Shown here one piece after another: positions 22,754 to 34,289 of a stretch of DNA of 64,000 nucleotides. The stretch is taken from positions 55,483,001 to 55,547,000 of the forward strand of contig NC_080578.1 in NCBI RefSeq assembly GCF_029962835.1, written 5' to 3'. The position numbers and the translations under genes were made by a program. Below the pieces are notes generated by a model, which saw only the letters and a program-made list of their open reading frames with translations, had not been told where the DNA came from and made no database searches. This stretch comes from Magnolia sinica. Lineage: Eukaryota > Streptophyta > Magnoliopsida > Magnoliales > Magnoliaceae. The first letter of the stretch is position 1, and every line of letters begins with the position of its first letter.

Positions 22754-23113
22754 TTGACTTTGGAGTTGCTTTTAGGGATGGGACATGTACTTGACATGTG
22801 AGGTGATTGATTGGATTGATTTGACATGTCGTAGAGATTCTATTGGGATTGCAAACTCGCGGTGTTTCCTCGAACTGAATGTGGGTCCACATCTCCCTGC
22901 CAAGGTATCGGATCGGTATGCAAGAAAGGGCATTAGAATCACGACAACGGTGTAGTCACAAAGATACAAGTTTCGAGTCGAGCCGACTCTGATATATGGG
23001 ATACGACTTAAGGTCGAGTGTAAACATTGATCATCGGTCGCAGGTTGCCGGAATTCTACGGGAAGGATCGCGGGAGTCTACAAAACAGTATGGACAAGGA
23101 TACGGGCCTTACA
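21541..23113 (-). mobile_element. Truncated 3' LTR of a chromovirus-type element
   Basis: It matches 26648-28173 nearly throughout. The true end is at 23113 (minus strand TGTAAGGCCCGTATCC), next to a purine tract. On the left the match stops near 21541, where the Tat-like sequence begins, so the distal two thirds of the LTR are missing. The ORFs inside are low-complexity (Ser/His/Thr-rich) readings of purine-rich DNA. Confidence 0.82.
22591..22632. repeat. (GA)n microsatellite
   Basis: About 21 GA units. The equivalent place in the copy near 27690 has only a few units, so it expanded after the LTRs separated. Confidence 0.95.
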
Positions 23114-23510
23114 GCTCTCCCCACCTAATAAAAATTTCATCATCGAAATTTAAAACATGACACAACCAATACAGAGTTCATAAGGGAGGGAAATCTCTAC
23201 CCTAAAGATATAATCATCAAACACCTAAGAGATGGGGATAATGCCCACGAATATTAGCCTCTTACTCCCAAGACGCCTCGTCAGTACTATGATGATCACA
23301 TTGAACATTGGATCCTAGAATAGAAACGATCAAAACTACGCAGCCTCACAATCTCAACGGTGGGGAGCTATATCAGAAAATCTCTAAGTTATTCAAACTT
23401 GGGGATCAAATCATTCTAAGTTCTCAATAATCATGGAGTGCAGGATATCTATTAGCAGATATGTGATGTCATCTTCAGGTATTCCCAAGTTATGCTCTAA
23501 TACCAACTTC
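23114..23510 (-). other. Internal region of the giant-LTR element, 397 bases, non-coding
   Basis: Bounded by a purine tract at 23114-23130 (minus TATTAGGTGGGGAGAGC, just before the 3' LTR) and a primer site at 23494-23505 (minus TGGTATTAGAGC, one base from the initiator tRNA-Met site). A remnant of the block typically found before a chromovirus purine tract (AAATTTCGATGATGAAATTT) adjoins the tract. No gag or pol is left. Confidence 0.8.
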
Positions 23511-25399
23511 TGTCACACCCCAAACCTAGAAATCAGATTCAAAGGAATCCCGATCGCTGAACCCGGTGCCGATAGCCTCCGTATTACCCCATTCTCGGCC
23601 CCCGACATGCATACACCAGGTTCCGATCCTGGGATCCTACAAGGAGGATTTTTCAACGTATATTTGTCTCATAAGAAGCATAACCACACGTATACCCAAA
23701 TCATAAAGGCAACATCATCATCACATATCTACTAATATAATCATTTGATTACAATGTTGAAAGGGAAATACATATATCGAAATCAAAGCTCCAGAGGACA
23801 ACTGCACGCTCCAAGCTCAATCCTGCTGCAACCTAACGCCACCTGCACGCATCTATCATGCATAAGCTTACAAAAGCTTAGAGGGTGGTGAAAGTGTGTG
23901 CACAAGATAAGTGTCAAGTATACTATAAAGCCCATAAATCATACATCATCAGAATAAGCGAAAATACTGACAAGATGATGAATCATACAATATTAGAGTA
24001 AGCGGAAATATACTGGTAAGTCTATGAGTGTTATCAGCCGTACAAAGGCTATGCGATGCAAAACATAATAAGACAATAACAAATGCTGAGGATGCAATAC
24101 AATATGCAAATCCTGACGAGCCACGAATACCATCAATCTCATCTAGACATGTAAGTGCAAAAAAACATGTAACCCAAAATGCTAAGTACTGCAGATGCAA
24201 TGTAATATGCGGTGCGAATGAAATGACCATGCTGGAATGTGAAGTCGGGATGATAGTACGTAGGATCGCAGGCTACGGGGTCCACCACAAGGGACTTCTA
24301 TCCAAACCAGTCTCATACCTAAATTTGGATAGTCTAACTCAATGTGATAAACTCCTGATCTCAGGCTAGTCGCATGCCCAACTGAAATCTTAGCCATGCG
24401 AAGGTACACGTAACAAATAGTTATGCACCACTAGCCGAGTGGATGGTGAATGAATGAATGAATGGATATGTAATTCCTGCTCAATAAGTCCACATATCAG
24501 TACGGTTGCTCTCTAGGAAAATCACTGGGGTCTAATACCCTTCACACTGACTACCTCCTCCCTAGCTGGACAGCCAAGCAAGAAGAATAGACTTCACTAT
24601 CCGCCTGACTAGTAGTCTGCCTCACTATCCGCCTGACTAGTAGTCTGCCAATACCTACCTGGCTTGTCGATAACTGACTCATTTACAAGCTAGTCAAACT
24701 CAGCCTAGCTTATAGCCCCCTCACTTGGGCGGATAAGGCCACACCCCCTTCCAACCGACCATGATATAGTGAGAGACGTGGCCTACTGGTATTCGGCACT
24801 TGGGCGCTCATGTATCCACTCGGTCTAGACATTGGAGCATCTCCTGGCCTCGGAGGATTCTGGGACTTTCACCTAAGGACATCCTAAGTGCCCATAGTGC
24901 TAGAACTAAGTATTTTTGATGTCCCATTTAGCCATCCACGATGTGCCTGTGGAGGCCATGGCCCTGATGTCGGTATGGCGTACAATGATTAAGTCACATG
25001 TATGCGAGATGCATGAGTCACACTATCCAGTCATGCAGCAATCGTGCGCGTACGACGTGATAAGTGGGCACTCCATCTCATAAAGAGTCCCATAAATAGT
25101 TTGCTCAATGGCGTATGCTATGATCAAACATTCCTCATATCAGGCATATATATGATGCGTATGGGCATGAATCATGGAGTTAGACTAAGCATTTTATATG
25201 GTGATGAACTATCCTCACAATGAAGATGAGCCTTAATGGCCTACACAAAACAAGTATGGGCCTATCAATGGGCCCTAGGGAGAATCATAATGCGGACATT
25301 TAATCAACATTATTCTTACAATGTGGACGTCAAACCAACATTGCTCCCAATGCATGGCCCGCCATAAATGTCATTACATAACCCATGGTGAAATCACAC

Positions 25400-25740
25400 A
25401 ATGCAATAGACCTTGTATACATCCCATTGGGCCCTAACCCATGGGCCTCAAATACATTAACTGGGCCTCAACCCACGGGCCCTAATACATCACAATGGCC
25501 CTTAACCCATGGGCTCCAAATACAGCACAATGGGCCTCAACCCATGGGCCCTTATACATCACAATGGGCCTCAACCCATGAGCCCTAATACATCACAATG
25601 ATCCTTAACCCATGGGCTCCAAATACAGCACAATGGGCCTCAACCCATGGGCCCTTATACATCACAATGGATCTCAACCCATGGGCCCTTAAAATACATC
25701 AAAATGGGCCTAATCACATGGGCCTCATGTATATCAAATG
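25400..25740 (-). repeat. 34-bp tandem array in the giant LTR
   Basis: Units such as CATGGGCCCTTATACATCAC followed by AATGGGCCTCAACC make exactly 34 bases. It is the reverse complement of the GGCCC arrays seen in the plus-strand copies. Confidence 0.85.
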
Positions 25741-25854
25741 GGTCTAAACGGACGGCCACAAGTACATCCATATGTGTGTGTGTGTATGAATCATATTAAA
25801 AGTTCAACTGGACCACACTCCAAATAATAGAGGGGGGTAATGAATTCCACCATT

Positions 25855-26430
25855 AAATTCTCAAGGCCCATCATAACATTTATTTTCTATCCAATCTGGT
25901 CATAAGGTCACACAGACCTGGATTAAGAGGAAAGAAAAATTCCTAATGATCCAAACTTTTGTGACAACTAAAGAGTTTCAATGGTAGAAGCTCAATCCCC
26001 ACTGCATTTTTGCTAGGTGGTCCACTTGATCATAAATCTGTCTCATTCTTTAGCTCATGCCATAAAATGAGCTTTTAAAATGGTTGAATGGTTTGGATGC
26101 AACACATGCATCATGGTGGGTCCCACCATCCAGGTGTGGATAAAACACATAAATCATGGTGGGTTCCACCGTTCAATACCATGGACGGTGTGAATAAAAC
26201 ACATACATCATCGTGGGTCCCACGTGGAGCCCACCATAGTGTTTATCAGACATCTAATCTATTGATAAGGCCACGCATACCTGGATGAAAGGAAAAACAA
26301 ATTTCATATGATCCAAAGCTTTTGTCAACCCAAAAGGGTTCCAATGGTAGATGTTAAATCCTCACTATTTCCTGCTGTGTGGCCCACCTGATTGACGGCT
26401 GGATGACATGTGTAGAACATGTACATCACG
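25855..26430 (-). repeat. Two copies of a 250-370 bp unit with CCGTCCA/GTGGGTCCCAC words
   Basis: The stretch with ACCTGGATTAAGAGGAAAG, then GATCCAAACTTTTGT, then TTTCAATGGTAGAAG is repeated from about 26225 (ACCTGGATGAAAGGAAAAAC onward). Related units occur at 37500-38600 and 48650-48920. Confidence 0.65.
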
Positions 26431-27105
26431 GTGGGTCCCACCGTCCAGTACCGTGGACGATGTGGACATAACACATACACCATGGTGGGTCCCTGCCTCC
26501 CAGTGCACAGCACACAGCAGCGCCTGCTGCTTGTCCAGAGGACGTCAGTGGCAGCTGCTGCCTATATATATTTTATTTTTATTATTTTTTAAATGGGTTT
26601 TCCTAAGGTTTTTCGCAGGTGGGGCCCACATCAGGTGGATCCAACCCAGCCAATGGCTCCTATGGCTCAAGACAAGCTAAACAAGCCTAATATTCGATAT
26701 ATTTTGGGGTACAACAACATCAGAGTGCATTTTAACGGTGAAAACCACTATTTCCTATGCTATGGCCCGCCAGAAAATTGGATCGGCTTCATTTTTCGGC
26801 TCAACGCCTAAAATGATTTGGGAAATGGAATGGACGGCTTGGATTAAATACATACATCAAGGCGGGGCCTACATGGACAACCCTTCCCAAAAGCTTTTAT
26901 CCAAAGCTAATATTTATGTTTCCAAGTTTACGTCCAGATGCTGGACTCTTTTTCAGCGTGCAAATAAATCATTAAGGTGGGCCCTACATAGGTGGGCCAC
27001 CACATGGCTGGGTGGTGCGGAACATACACATATATAAAGTGAGCCCCACCTACAAATGGCTTGGATCAAATACATGCTCACACAACCACATCATCGCATA
27101 CCATA

Positions 27106-27111
<6 letters not shown>

Positions 27112-27154
<43 letters not shown>
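27112..27154. repeat. (GA)n microsatellite
   Basis: About 21 GA units at a place where the other LTR copy (near 22035) has an interrupted purine run. Confidence 0.95.
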
Positions 27155-27158
<4 letters not shown>

Positions 27159-28173
27159 CGTGTGATGGAGGGACCCCGACACTATAGGCCCTCCCTTGCA
27201 TTCAATCATACATCAAGTGGGTCCCAATACATGTGGGCCCACTAAATCAAAGATCAACGGTGGAGATTCCTTCTCCACCCAAAATGGACGATCTAGATGA
27301 CTTCTTTTTTAAACATAAAAAGTAAACATCATAATGGGGTCCATGGAGAATGGCCCCATCATGGAATGACCATGATAATCAAGGTGGGCCATCGGCCACA
27401 TCTTATGGTCTAAAGTGAGATCCATACCATCGATCGGTAGGCCTCACTTGGCCCATCATAAAACCATGAAAACTAGCCTATAGAAGCACCCACCGTTCGA
27501 TCTTCTTGGTCCGTTGGAAAGCCGATCTCCTTGTGCTTCACTTTGATGGAGGGTGATGAGGTTTAAATGGATAGGATGAAGGATTTGGGATGGGAAAGTG
27601 GGCCACACACATGCACTTTCTCTCACATGGGAGAGCTTGGACGTCCCTTTTTTTTGCTTAGCTTGGAATGTGTTAAGAAATGAGGGAGTGAGAGAGAGAG
27701 GTTTGTAAGGAGAGGTGATGTGTGATGGAGTGATGGAGTGATGGGAAGTGAGTGATGGGGTGATGGGCATGTACTTGACATGTATGGGTGTGTAATAGAA
27801 AGAGAGAGAGAGAGTTGACTTTGGGGTTGCTTTTGGGGATGTGACATGTACTTGACATGTGAGGTGATTGATTGGATTGATTTGACATGTCATAGAGATT
27901 CTATTGGGATTACAAATGGGCGGTGTTTCCTCAAACTGAACGCGGGTCCACATTTCTCTGCCAGGGTATCAGATCGGTATACAAGAAGCGGCATTGGAAC
28001 AGCGGTGACGGTGCGGTCGCAAAGATACAAGTTTCGAGTCGAGCCGACTCTGATATACGGGATACAACTTAGGGTCGAGCGCAAACGTTGATCAACGGTC
28101 GCAGGTTGCTGAAATTTGACGGGAAGGATCGCGGAGTCTATGGAACGGTACGGACTAGGATACGGGCCTTACA

Positions 28174-28378
28174 GCTGATAGATGGTCTTGTCTTAAATTC
28201 AATGGTCAGATAGCTTGGTCTATGAATAGAGATCATTCTCAATGGTCTAATTTGCATTTGGGATTCGATGTAAGGTTAGGTTAGATCGGTACCGTACACA
28301 TGTACATAACAGGTTAAATTATATGGTAACACTCGAGAACTTCCAATACTTAGATATTGAAAAGTTCGGGGTGTTACA
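28174..28378 (-). mobile_element. LTR fragment, family X
   Basis: The minus strand starts TGTAACACCCCGAACTTTTC at 28378, a gypsy-type LTR start. It resembles the plus-strand LTR split at 36182-36216 and 42259 onward, including a shared stretch close to AAGCTAT-C-G-CCATT. The rest is cut by the giant-LTR element, whose outer end is at 28173. Confidence 0.6.
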
Positions 28379-29566
28379 GTATATGCCTCCACCAAGAGCA
28401 TGTGCAGTATCCAACAATTATCATACATCGACTCTAGTCATATTACCAAAAATCCCATTGATTCAAGTTCACAAATCTTATCAACTTTCGGAACAACTAT
28501 ATGAAATTAATAAGTAGAGAGGCCAAAGCACTAGAGCTCTATCTCTAATCCATTTAAATTCAGAAACTTCGAACAAAGCACTAAGGCTGCATTTGGAGAT
28601 GTGCAATGAGGTGGAATCAGACCGTGTGTTTTTTTTCTTTTTTCTTTTTCCTTTTTTTAGAATTGCTTCCACACAAACTATATAAATAACTACATAAAAG
28701 AATACTTATTTCATACACAAACAATGGAATTTCTTCAACTTAAATAAGATTTATCCTGACATTTCATTAAATATTTAACACTCATCATCCAAATAACCAA
28801 ATTTGACAAGCCCATTTCATCAAATATCTAACAAGCATCATGTAATCGTGCATGCCTTTCTTATAACAACAACTTAATCTAAATCCTTCATTCTTGGTGA
28901 CATAGACCATACTACATAAGGCCATAAACAAAATTAATGCCTTTGAAAAAATCAAAGCCAATAAAAAAAAAAAACCAACATTCGATGTAATAAACGATCA
29001 GAGGAAAGAAAAATCTTCTTAAAAATAAACCAGTTTCCATGAAAAATAGAAAGAAAAAAACATAAATAAAAGGAGATTTGCAATGGATTGAACATATCCT
29101 TAATCGAAAAATCCTAGCCAGCCAATGACTTTCCTGTAAATCTACAATTAAAATGGAAATATGACCAATAGGCTCAACATGTAATATGCATTAGGAGGCA
29201 AGTATACTGATCAGATGGTTGGGATTGTTCAATGGAGGAGCCCTTCAGTTGATTCCCAATCCATATTGTGGCCTGCAAGATGAATCAACCAGATCTATGA
29301 AGACTAACCTGTATAAATGATGGCCTGAATGAAAAACTTGAGCATGCATTTTTTCTATGAGGCTGGCATTTTAATCCAAAATTAGAATAGATTTCTACTA
29401 CATTAACATCGATTTCAAGAATCATGTGCTTAAATGAAAACCTAACCCTTATCTCAACCCTCATCATTAATGTACTCAATAGATTTAAACCCCCTGAGCG
29501 TGGAGATGGGCTACCGAGCTACTACAGTTGAGCGTAGCTAGCAATCCGATTAAAAGGAAGAGAGAT
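28379..29566. other. AT-rich stretch without recognised genes
   Basis: About 1.2 kb with homopolymer runs and no ORF that looks real. A GGCTGCATTTGG word near 28587 resembles ends of some small DNA transposons, but I found no matching partner end. Confidence 0.5.
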
Positions 29567-29851
29567 TGTAAGTGTTATTATGTTAAGCACACATAGATTA
29601 TCAAATTTCATAAGACAAAAGCGCTTCAAGGTAACACCTGAAGATTAACTTAAGATCGGATTATAATCAAGTCAAGATCAACACATCTTCTCAGCGAAAT
29701 TGTCACCCATAGTTCAAGACAAAGTTCAAGACAAGGTGACTCAGATATTTGCTATATCTCAGGTGGTATAACCCTAGAAAGACCTTAAGAATAGGTGCTT
29801 TAAAAAATTCTCTATCATGGATTATTATTATTATTTTTGCTATGGAATTTA

Positions 29852-30115
29852 GCTAGCTTAACTTCCTCAGCCGACCCAACTTCAAGCCTGAGTAAAATAA
29901 CAACTTTTGCTGAAACTTTGGCTAGCCTAAGTTCTGGTTTGGCTAGCCTAAGCTTAAAATTCAACCGGTCCGAGAAAGTTCAGGTGAAATTCTAGCAATG
30001 CTATCTTTTGAAATTCGTAGGAACTCGGCCAGTCGAATTTTGGATAAATCTTATCCTGCACAATCCAAGAGCCATTAGAACAAATCCTATAGACTCTGGC
30101 TAGCCGAAGTTCTAA
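29852..30115 (+). repeat. GGCTAGCC motif cluster in copia 2 U3
   Basis: Perfect 8-bp palindromes GGCTAGCC at 29920, 29941 and 30098, plus related words (GCTAGCTTAACTTC, CGGCCAGTCGAA, CAGCCGACCC). Several are followed by TAAGTT or GAAGTT. The cluster ends about ten bases before the TATA box. Confidence 0.75.
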
Positions 30116-30125
30116 CTTCTTTGCC

Positions 30126-30133
30126 TATAAATT
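30126..30133 (+). promoter_or_regulatory. TATA box of copia 2
   Basis: TATAAATT inside CTATAAATTGAG, identical over 12 bases to the copia 1 TATA region. Confidence 0.7.
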
Positions 30134-30996
30134 GAGTTTTCTCTCATTCTAAATTATAACAAAAAATTACTATAATCCTTCTGCAAGAGAGAGAGAAGCT
30201 CAAGTCCTCAGCAAATTTATCTGTTGGTATTTATACATTTTGTTTTATAACTTATTCAATTCCCTTTTTCTCAAGATCATTTTATTCTTAATTTAAGAGA
30301 GTAATTTATACTCTTTTTTGAGATCGAAGAGAATTGAATCAAGTAACATTTGGGTTTTTCATTTTTAAAATCTATAGAACCCTAGACTCTTTCTGTCTGA
30401 TTAAACACTGTGACATCTACGTTTAAGAAAGAAGTCTTTCTTCTAGAAGCTTCTGATACGTCTTCTACATTTGAAGATAAGTATACTTTCTGAAATTCTT
30501 TTTAGGTTTTTCTGAGATAACTTATGAAAATCTCAGTAGGGTTTTTATTGTGATAGCCCATGAAAATCACTAGGAACTGTATCAAGTTGTTAAGGTGACC
30601 TTATGGAAACCTTTTTATAAAGAAAATTAAAATTACGAAGGTAGTAATTTTGGGAGTGGAGTAGGTGTGGTTGTTTTAAGCACTGTACCACTATAACTCC
30701 TTTTGTCGTGTGTGAATGCTTTATTCTTTTTTGCTGATTGGATGTTATTTATTATTTCATTATTCTGATGAGTGTCGTAATCTTTTTAGATTCTCTTGCT
30801 AGTTTGAAATATTAATTTTAAAGACATTTATGAAATAAGATTGTCATGCCTAATATTTTAAGTGAAGGTTGTCTTACGAATTATTTAGAATCAAGTGATT
30901 GAGAATTCTACAATCTTTACATATTCCGCATTTATTTCGATTATTTGACATTGTCCTATTCACCCTCCTAGGATATTGCTAGCTCTCCATTTCAAG

Positions 30997-31008
30997 TGAT
31001 ATCAAAGC
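30997..31008 (+). other. Primer binding site of copia 2
   Basis: TGATATCAAAGC, two bases from the initiator tRNA-Met site and followed by GGG; same spacing from the LTR as in copia 1. Confidence 0.8.
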
Positions 31009-31074
31009 GGGTTGCTCTTTTTACTCTTTTTTTTTTTAAAAATTACCTCCTTGAGCTAGATCCAAAGCTACAAG

Positions 31075-32550
31075 ATGTGAAATTTTGAAAGATTATCCAT
31101 TACCAGGCCACCTCCCTTTGATGGCTCTAATTATTCATATTAGAAAGCTAGGATAAAAAATTTCCTCAAATCCATTGATGAAAATGTGTGGCAAGCTACT
31201 ATAAGTAAATGGATCCCTCCTATGATGGAAGTAATAGTCGATGAAGGAACCATATCAATGAAAGAAACTGCATAAAATTTTTGGACTACTCTTCAGAAAA
31301 GTGAAAGTAATACAAATGCAAAAGCCTTAAATGCAATAACTTGTGCTCTATCGCCAGATGAATTTAAAAGAATCATTTCATGCATTATAGCTAAACAAGC
31401 ATGTGATGTCCTCAAAATGACACGTGAAGGAACTACTATTGTCAAAAAATCTAAAATTCAAATCCTCACAACCAAATTTAAGGAAATTCATATGGGAGAA
31501 AATGAGTCTTTTATGGATTTATATATGAAACTAAATGACATAGTAAATTCCATATTGGATCTTGGAGATAGAACTCCTGAAGGCAAGGTTTGCACAAAAA
31601 TATTACGATCACTTCCTGATAGGTTTAATTCTAAGGTTATTGCTATTCAGGAATTAAGGGATACAAAACTATGAAAGTTGAGGAGTTAGTTGGTTCTCTT
31701 CAAACTTATGAGCTAAATTTCAAAGCTCATAAGCTCTTAGATCTTCTAAATCTAATTCAAAGGAATCTAATGTAAATTCTAATTTTAAAGAAAATGATGA
31801 TGATATGGCTATGTTGGCAAAGAAATTTTATAGAAATTTCAAAAATAAGAAAGGAACAGATTTTTAAAAACTATCTGATAAAAGAAAAGAAAAATCAAAA
31901 TTTTAAAAATCTGAAACAAAAGACAGGCAATGTTTCGTTTGTTCGGAATATGGGCATTTAGCTTCTAAATGTCCTAAAAAGGATAAATCTAGAAGAAAAG
32001 ACATGATAGCTACTTGGCATGAATTATTAGAATCCGAAACTAATTCTAAAACTAATGAACCAGACCAAGAAAATGCAAACGATTTGACAGTCTTTATGAC
32101 TATAGCCAGAATCACTTCTTCAGATAACTGTGATATAACTGATTATGAAACTCTGAGAAGTGACTCTGAAAATGAAGATGATCTTCAAGTGCATATGGTG
32201 CCCTATTTAGAAAAATCTCATTTTTTTGATTATTTTGAAAAGATTAAATTAGATTTGAGTTTTAAGTCTTCTGAATTGTAAAAAATTAAAACAAAAAATG
32301 AGAAACTAAAACTTGAAGTTTTCTCCCTTCAGAGTTCAAAGGACACTTGGAAATATACCTTAGGTGATGTGGTGACAAGTCTGGACTGGGTTATATTAAA
32401 AATAACTCTTTGAAATCTAAGGATTCTGCTCCTACCTTTGGAAAAGTAGAATCCTTGAACTCTAAAGCAGAGACTCTAAAAGATTTAAACTATAAGAGGA
32501 ATGACTTTAAAAATTCAAAACCTTTTCAAGTCTCTAAAGTAAAAAAATAG
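31075..32550 (+). pseudogene. Gag of copia 2
   Basis: The start codon at 31075 is followed at once by TGA where copia 1 has Ser. The following frame gives ERLSITRPPPFDGSNYSY and then a TAG at the same Trp position as in copia 1. A longer open piece (31417-31674) holds the Gag core with TTKFKEIHMGENESF and LRSLPDRFNSKV, then the frame shifts. The CCHC knuckle CFVCSEYGHLASKC is at 31931-31972. The Lys/Asn-rich C-terminus runs to about 32550 with more breaks. Confidence 0.82.
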
Positions 32551-32589
32551 TGCTAACTACTATAAACATCAAAGGAATAATAACAGAAA

Positions 32590-34230
32590 TGCTGCTTTAG
32601 CTGATAAAATTGTGGACTTGCTTAAAGAGTTATTGAAATCCAACTCTGGTAAGACTGGAGTATATAAAAAAAGGAGAAATCCTAATTCTCAAACACAACG
32701 TAAAGCAAGAGATCCTCCTAAACTTATAACCATAATAAAACGGGTTCCAAAGGTTAAGTGTCTTGTAATCCACACAGCTTTCAAAGCAAGTAGCCATTCA
32801 AGATGGTACCTGGATAGTGGATGTTCGAGACACATGACAGGTGATAAGGCTATACTCTCAAACATCAACTAAATAAATGGCGGCTAAGTTACATTCAGAG
32901 ATAGAAACAACTATAAGATTATTGGCCAGGGTAATGTACAACTTCCTAACTTACCTCTCATTGAAAATATTTTATATGTTGAAGGATTAAAACATAATCT
33001 TCTGAGCATATCTCAAATCTGTGATAATAAGCATATCGTAAAATTTTCAAATCACGGATGTGAGATAATAAATGAGAAAGGAAATGTAATATTAAATGGA
33101 CACAGAATGTCTGAAAATTGTTATATAATTGATAACTCTTGCTCAACAAATCATTCATGTTACATGGTCCAAACAGATGAGACTGAACTATCGTTACAAT
33201 GTCTTGAACATGTAAATTTTAGATATCCATATAATTTGAGGAAAAACGATCACTTACGTTACCTACCCAAACTAAAAAAGATAGAAAAATTTTGTGGTGC
33301 ATGTCAACTAAGCAAGCAAGTTAGGAGTAGTCATAAGAAAGTTAATTCCTTAGCCATGGCTAGACCTCTTGAACTTCTCCATATGGATTTAGTCAGACCA
33401 ACTAGAACGGAGAGTAGATGTGGAAAGAAATATTTTCTAGTGGTAGTTGATGACTACACTAAATACTCTTAGGTAGCCTTTCTAAGAGAAAAATCAGATA
33501 CTCTTTACGAAGTCAAAAAACTTATAAAACGTATCCAGATTGAAAAAGAGTCATTTGTAATCAATATTATAAGTGATCACGGTGCCGGATTTGAAAATAG
33601 CAATTTTAAGAAATACTACAATGACCATGGTATATTGCATGAATTTTTTACTCCAAAAACACCTCAACAAAATAGAGTAACTGAAAGAAAGAATAAAATT
33701 ATGAAAGAAATGGCTAGTGTAATGCTAAATAGCATGAACCTACCTAAAATTGTATGGGCTGCTACTGTTAGTATTGTATGTTATATAATTAATTGTGTGT
33801 GTATAAGAAAACCTAAAAATGAAATAGCTTATGAAATATGGTTTAACAAAAAGCCCATCATTAAATATTTTCAAACTTTGGGAAGCGAATGCTTTATTTT
33901 ACATGACCGTGAAAACTTAGGAAATCTTAAAGCCAAAAGTGATGAGGGAATATTTCTAGGTTATGATCTAAACAATTGGGTATACCGTGTTCTTAACAAA
34001 AGAATTAGGGTTATAAACGAATGTATAAATGTTGTGATAGATGATCAATTGATCACACCAAGTCTTGATCAAGATGATAATGATAATATCAATTAGGTTA
34101 ATATTCCTGAATCTTTATCTAAATCTAACAATACTGAGTTAAGGTTGCTCAAAGACTATCCAACTAATCAAATACTTGATAACCCTCACACTGACATTTA
34201 AACAAGAATACAACTTGAAAGTATTTGTAA
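32590..34230 (+). pseudogene. Protease and integrase of copia 2
   Basis: The protease motif LDSGCSRHMTG (about 32812-32845) is intact, unlike in copia 1. The zinc domain has lost its first His (the LWH block reads LSLQCLEHVN) but keeps CGACQLSK. The integrase core shows DDYTKYS near 33450, then an in-frame TAG at the same Trp codon as in copia 1, then SDHGAGFEN with the second Asp kept, and TERKNK with the Glu. C-terminal blocks FLGYDLNNWVYRVLN and VVIDDQL follow. Stops near 32870, 33472 and 34096 break one otherwise constant frame. Confidence 0.86.
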
Positions 34231-34289
34231 TCATGTCTGCTTTACTTCCCAAATTGAACCGACTAATGTAAATGAACCGCTCGCTGATG

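Larger units (their letters stand above)
23511..28173 (-). mobile_element. 5' LTR of the giant chromovirus-type element, 4.66 kb
   Basis: The plus strand starts TGTCACACCC beside the primer site and ends GGGCCTTACA. Chromovirus type (Tekay/Del) is inferred from the TGTGACA end, the short gap and the tRNA-Met primer site. In element sense it has a purine/pyrimidine-rich first part, GTGGGCCC/CCGTCC units, the 34-bp array (25400-25740) and the conserved 3' section (23511-25250). There is no coding sequence for transposition. Confidence 0.85.
29567..30994 (+). mobile_element. 5' LTR of copia 2
   Basis: It starts TGTAAGTG, like copia 1 in element sense, and ends CTCTCCATTTCA two bases before the primer site, again as in copia 1. 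Length is about 1.43 kb. The TATA box at 30126-30133 divides U3 from R/U5. Confidence 0.8.

Noticed and set aside
22446..22892. Ser/His/Thr-rich ORFs in giant LTRs (also 27456-27953 and 47066-47479) as a conserved protein
   Set aside because: They read purine-rich low-complexity DNA, vary in length, and the equivalent frame at 52250-52430 has a stop.
28579..29566. Small DNA transposon starting near GGCTGCATTTGG
   Set aside because: No matching inverted end or target duplication could be found by eye.
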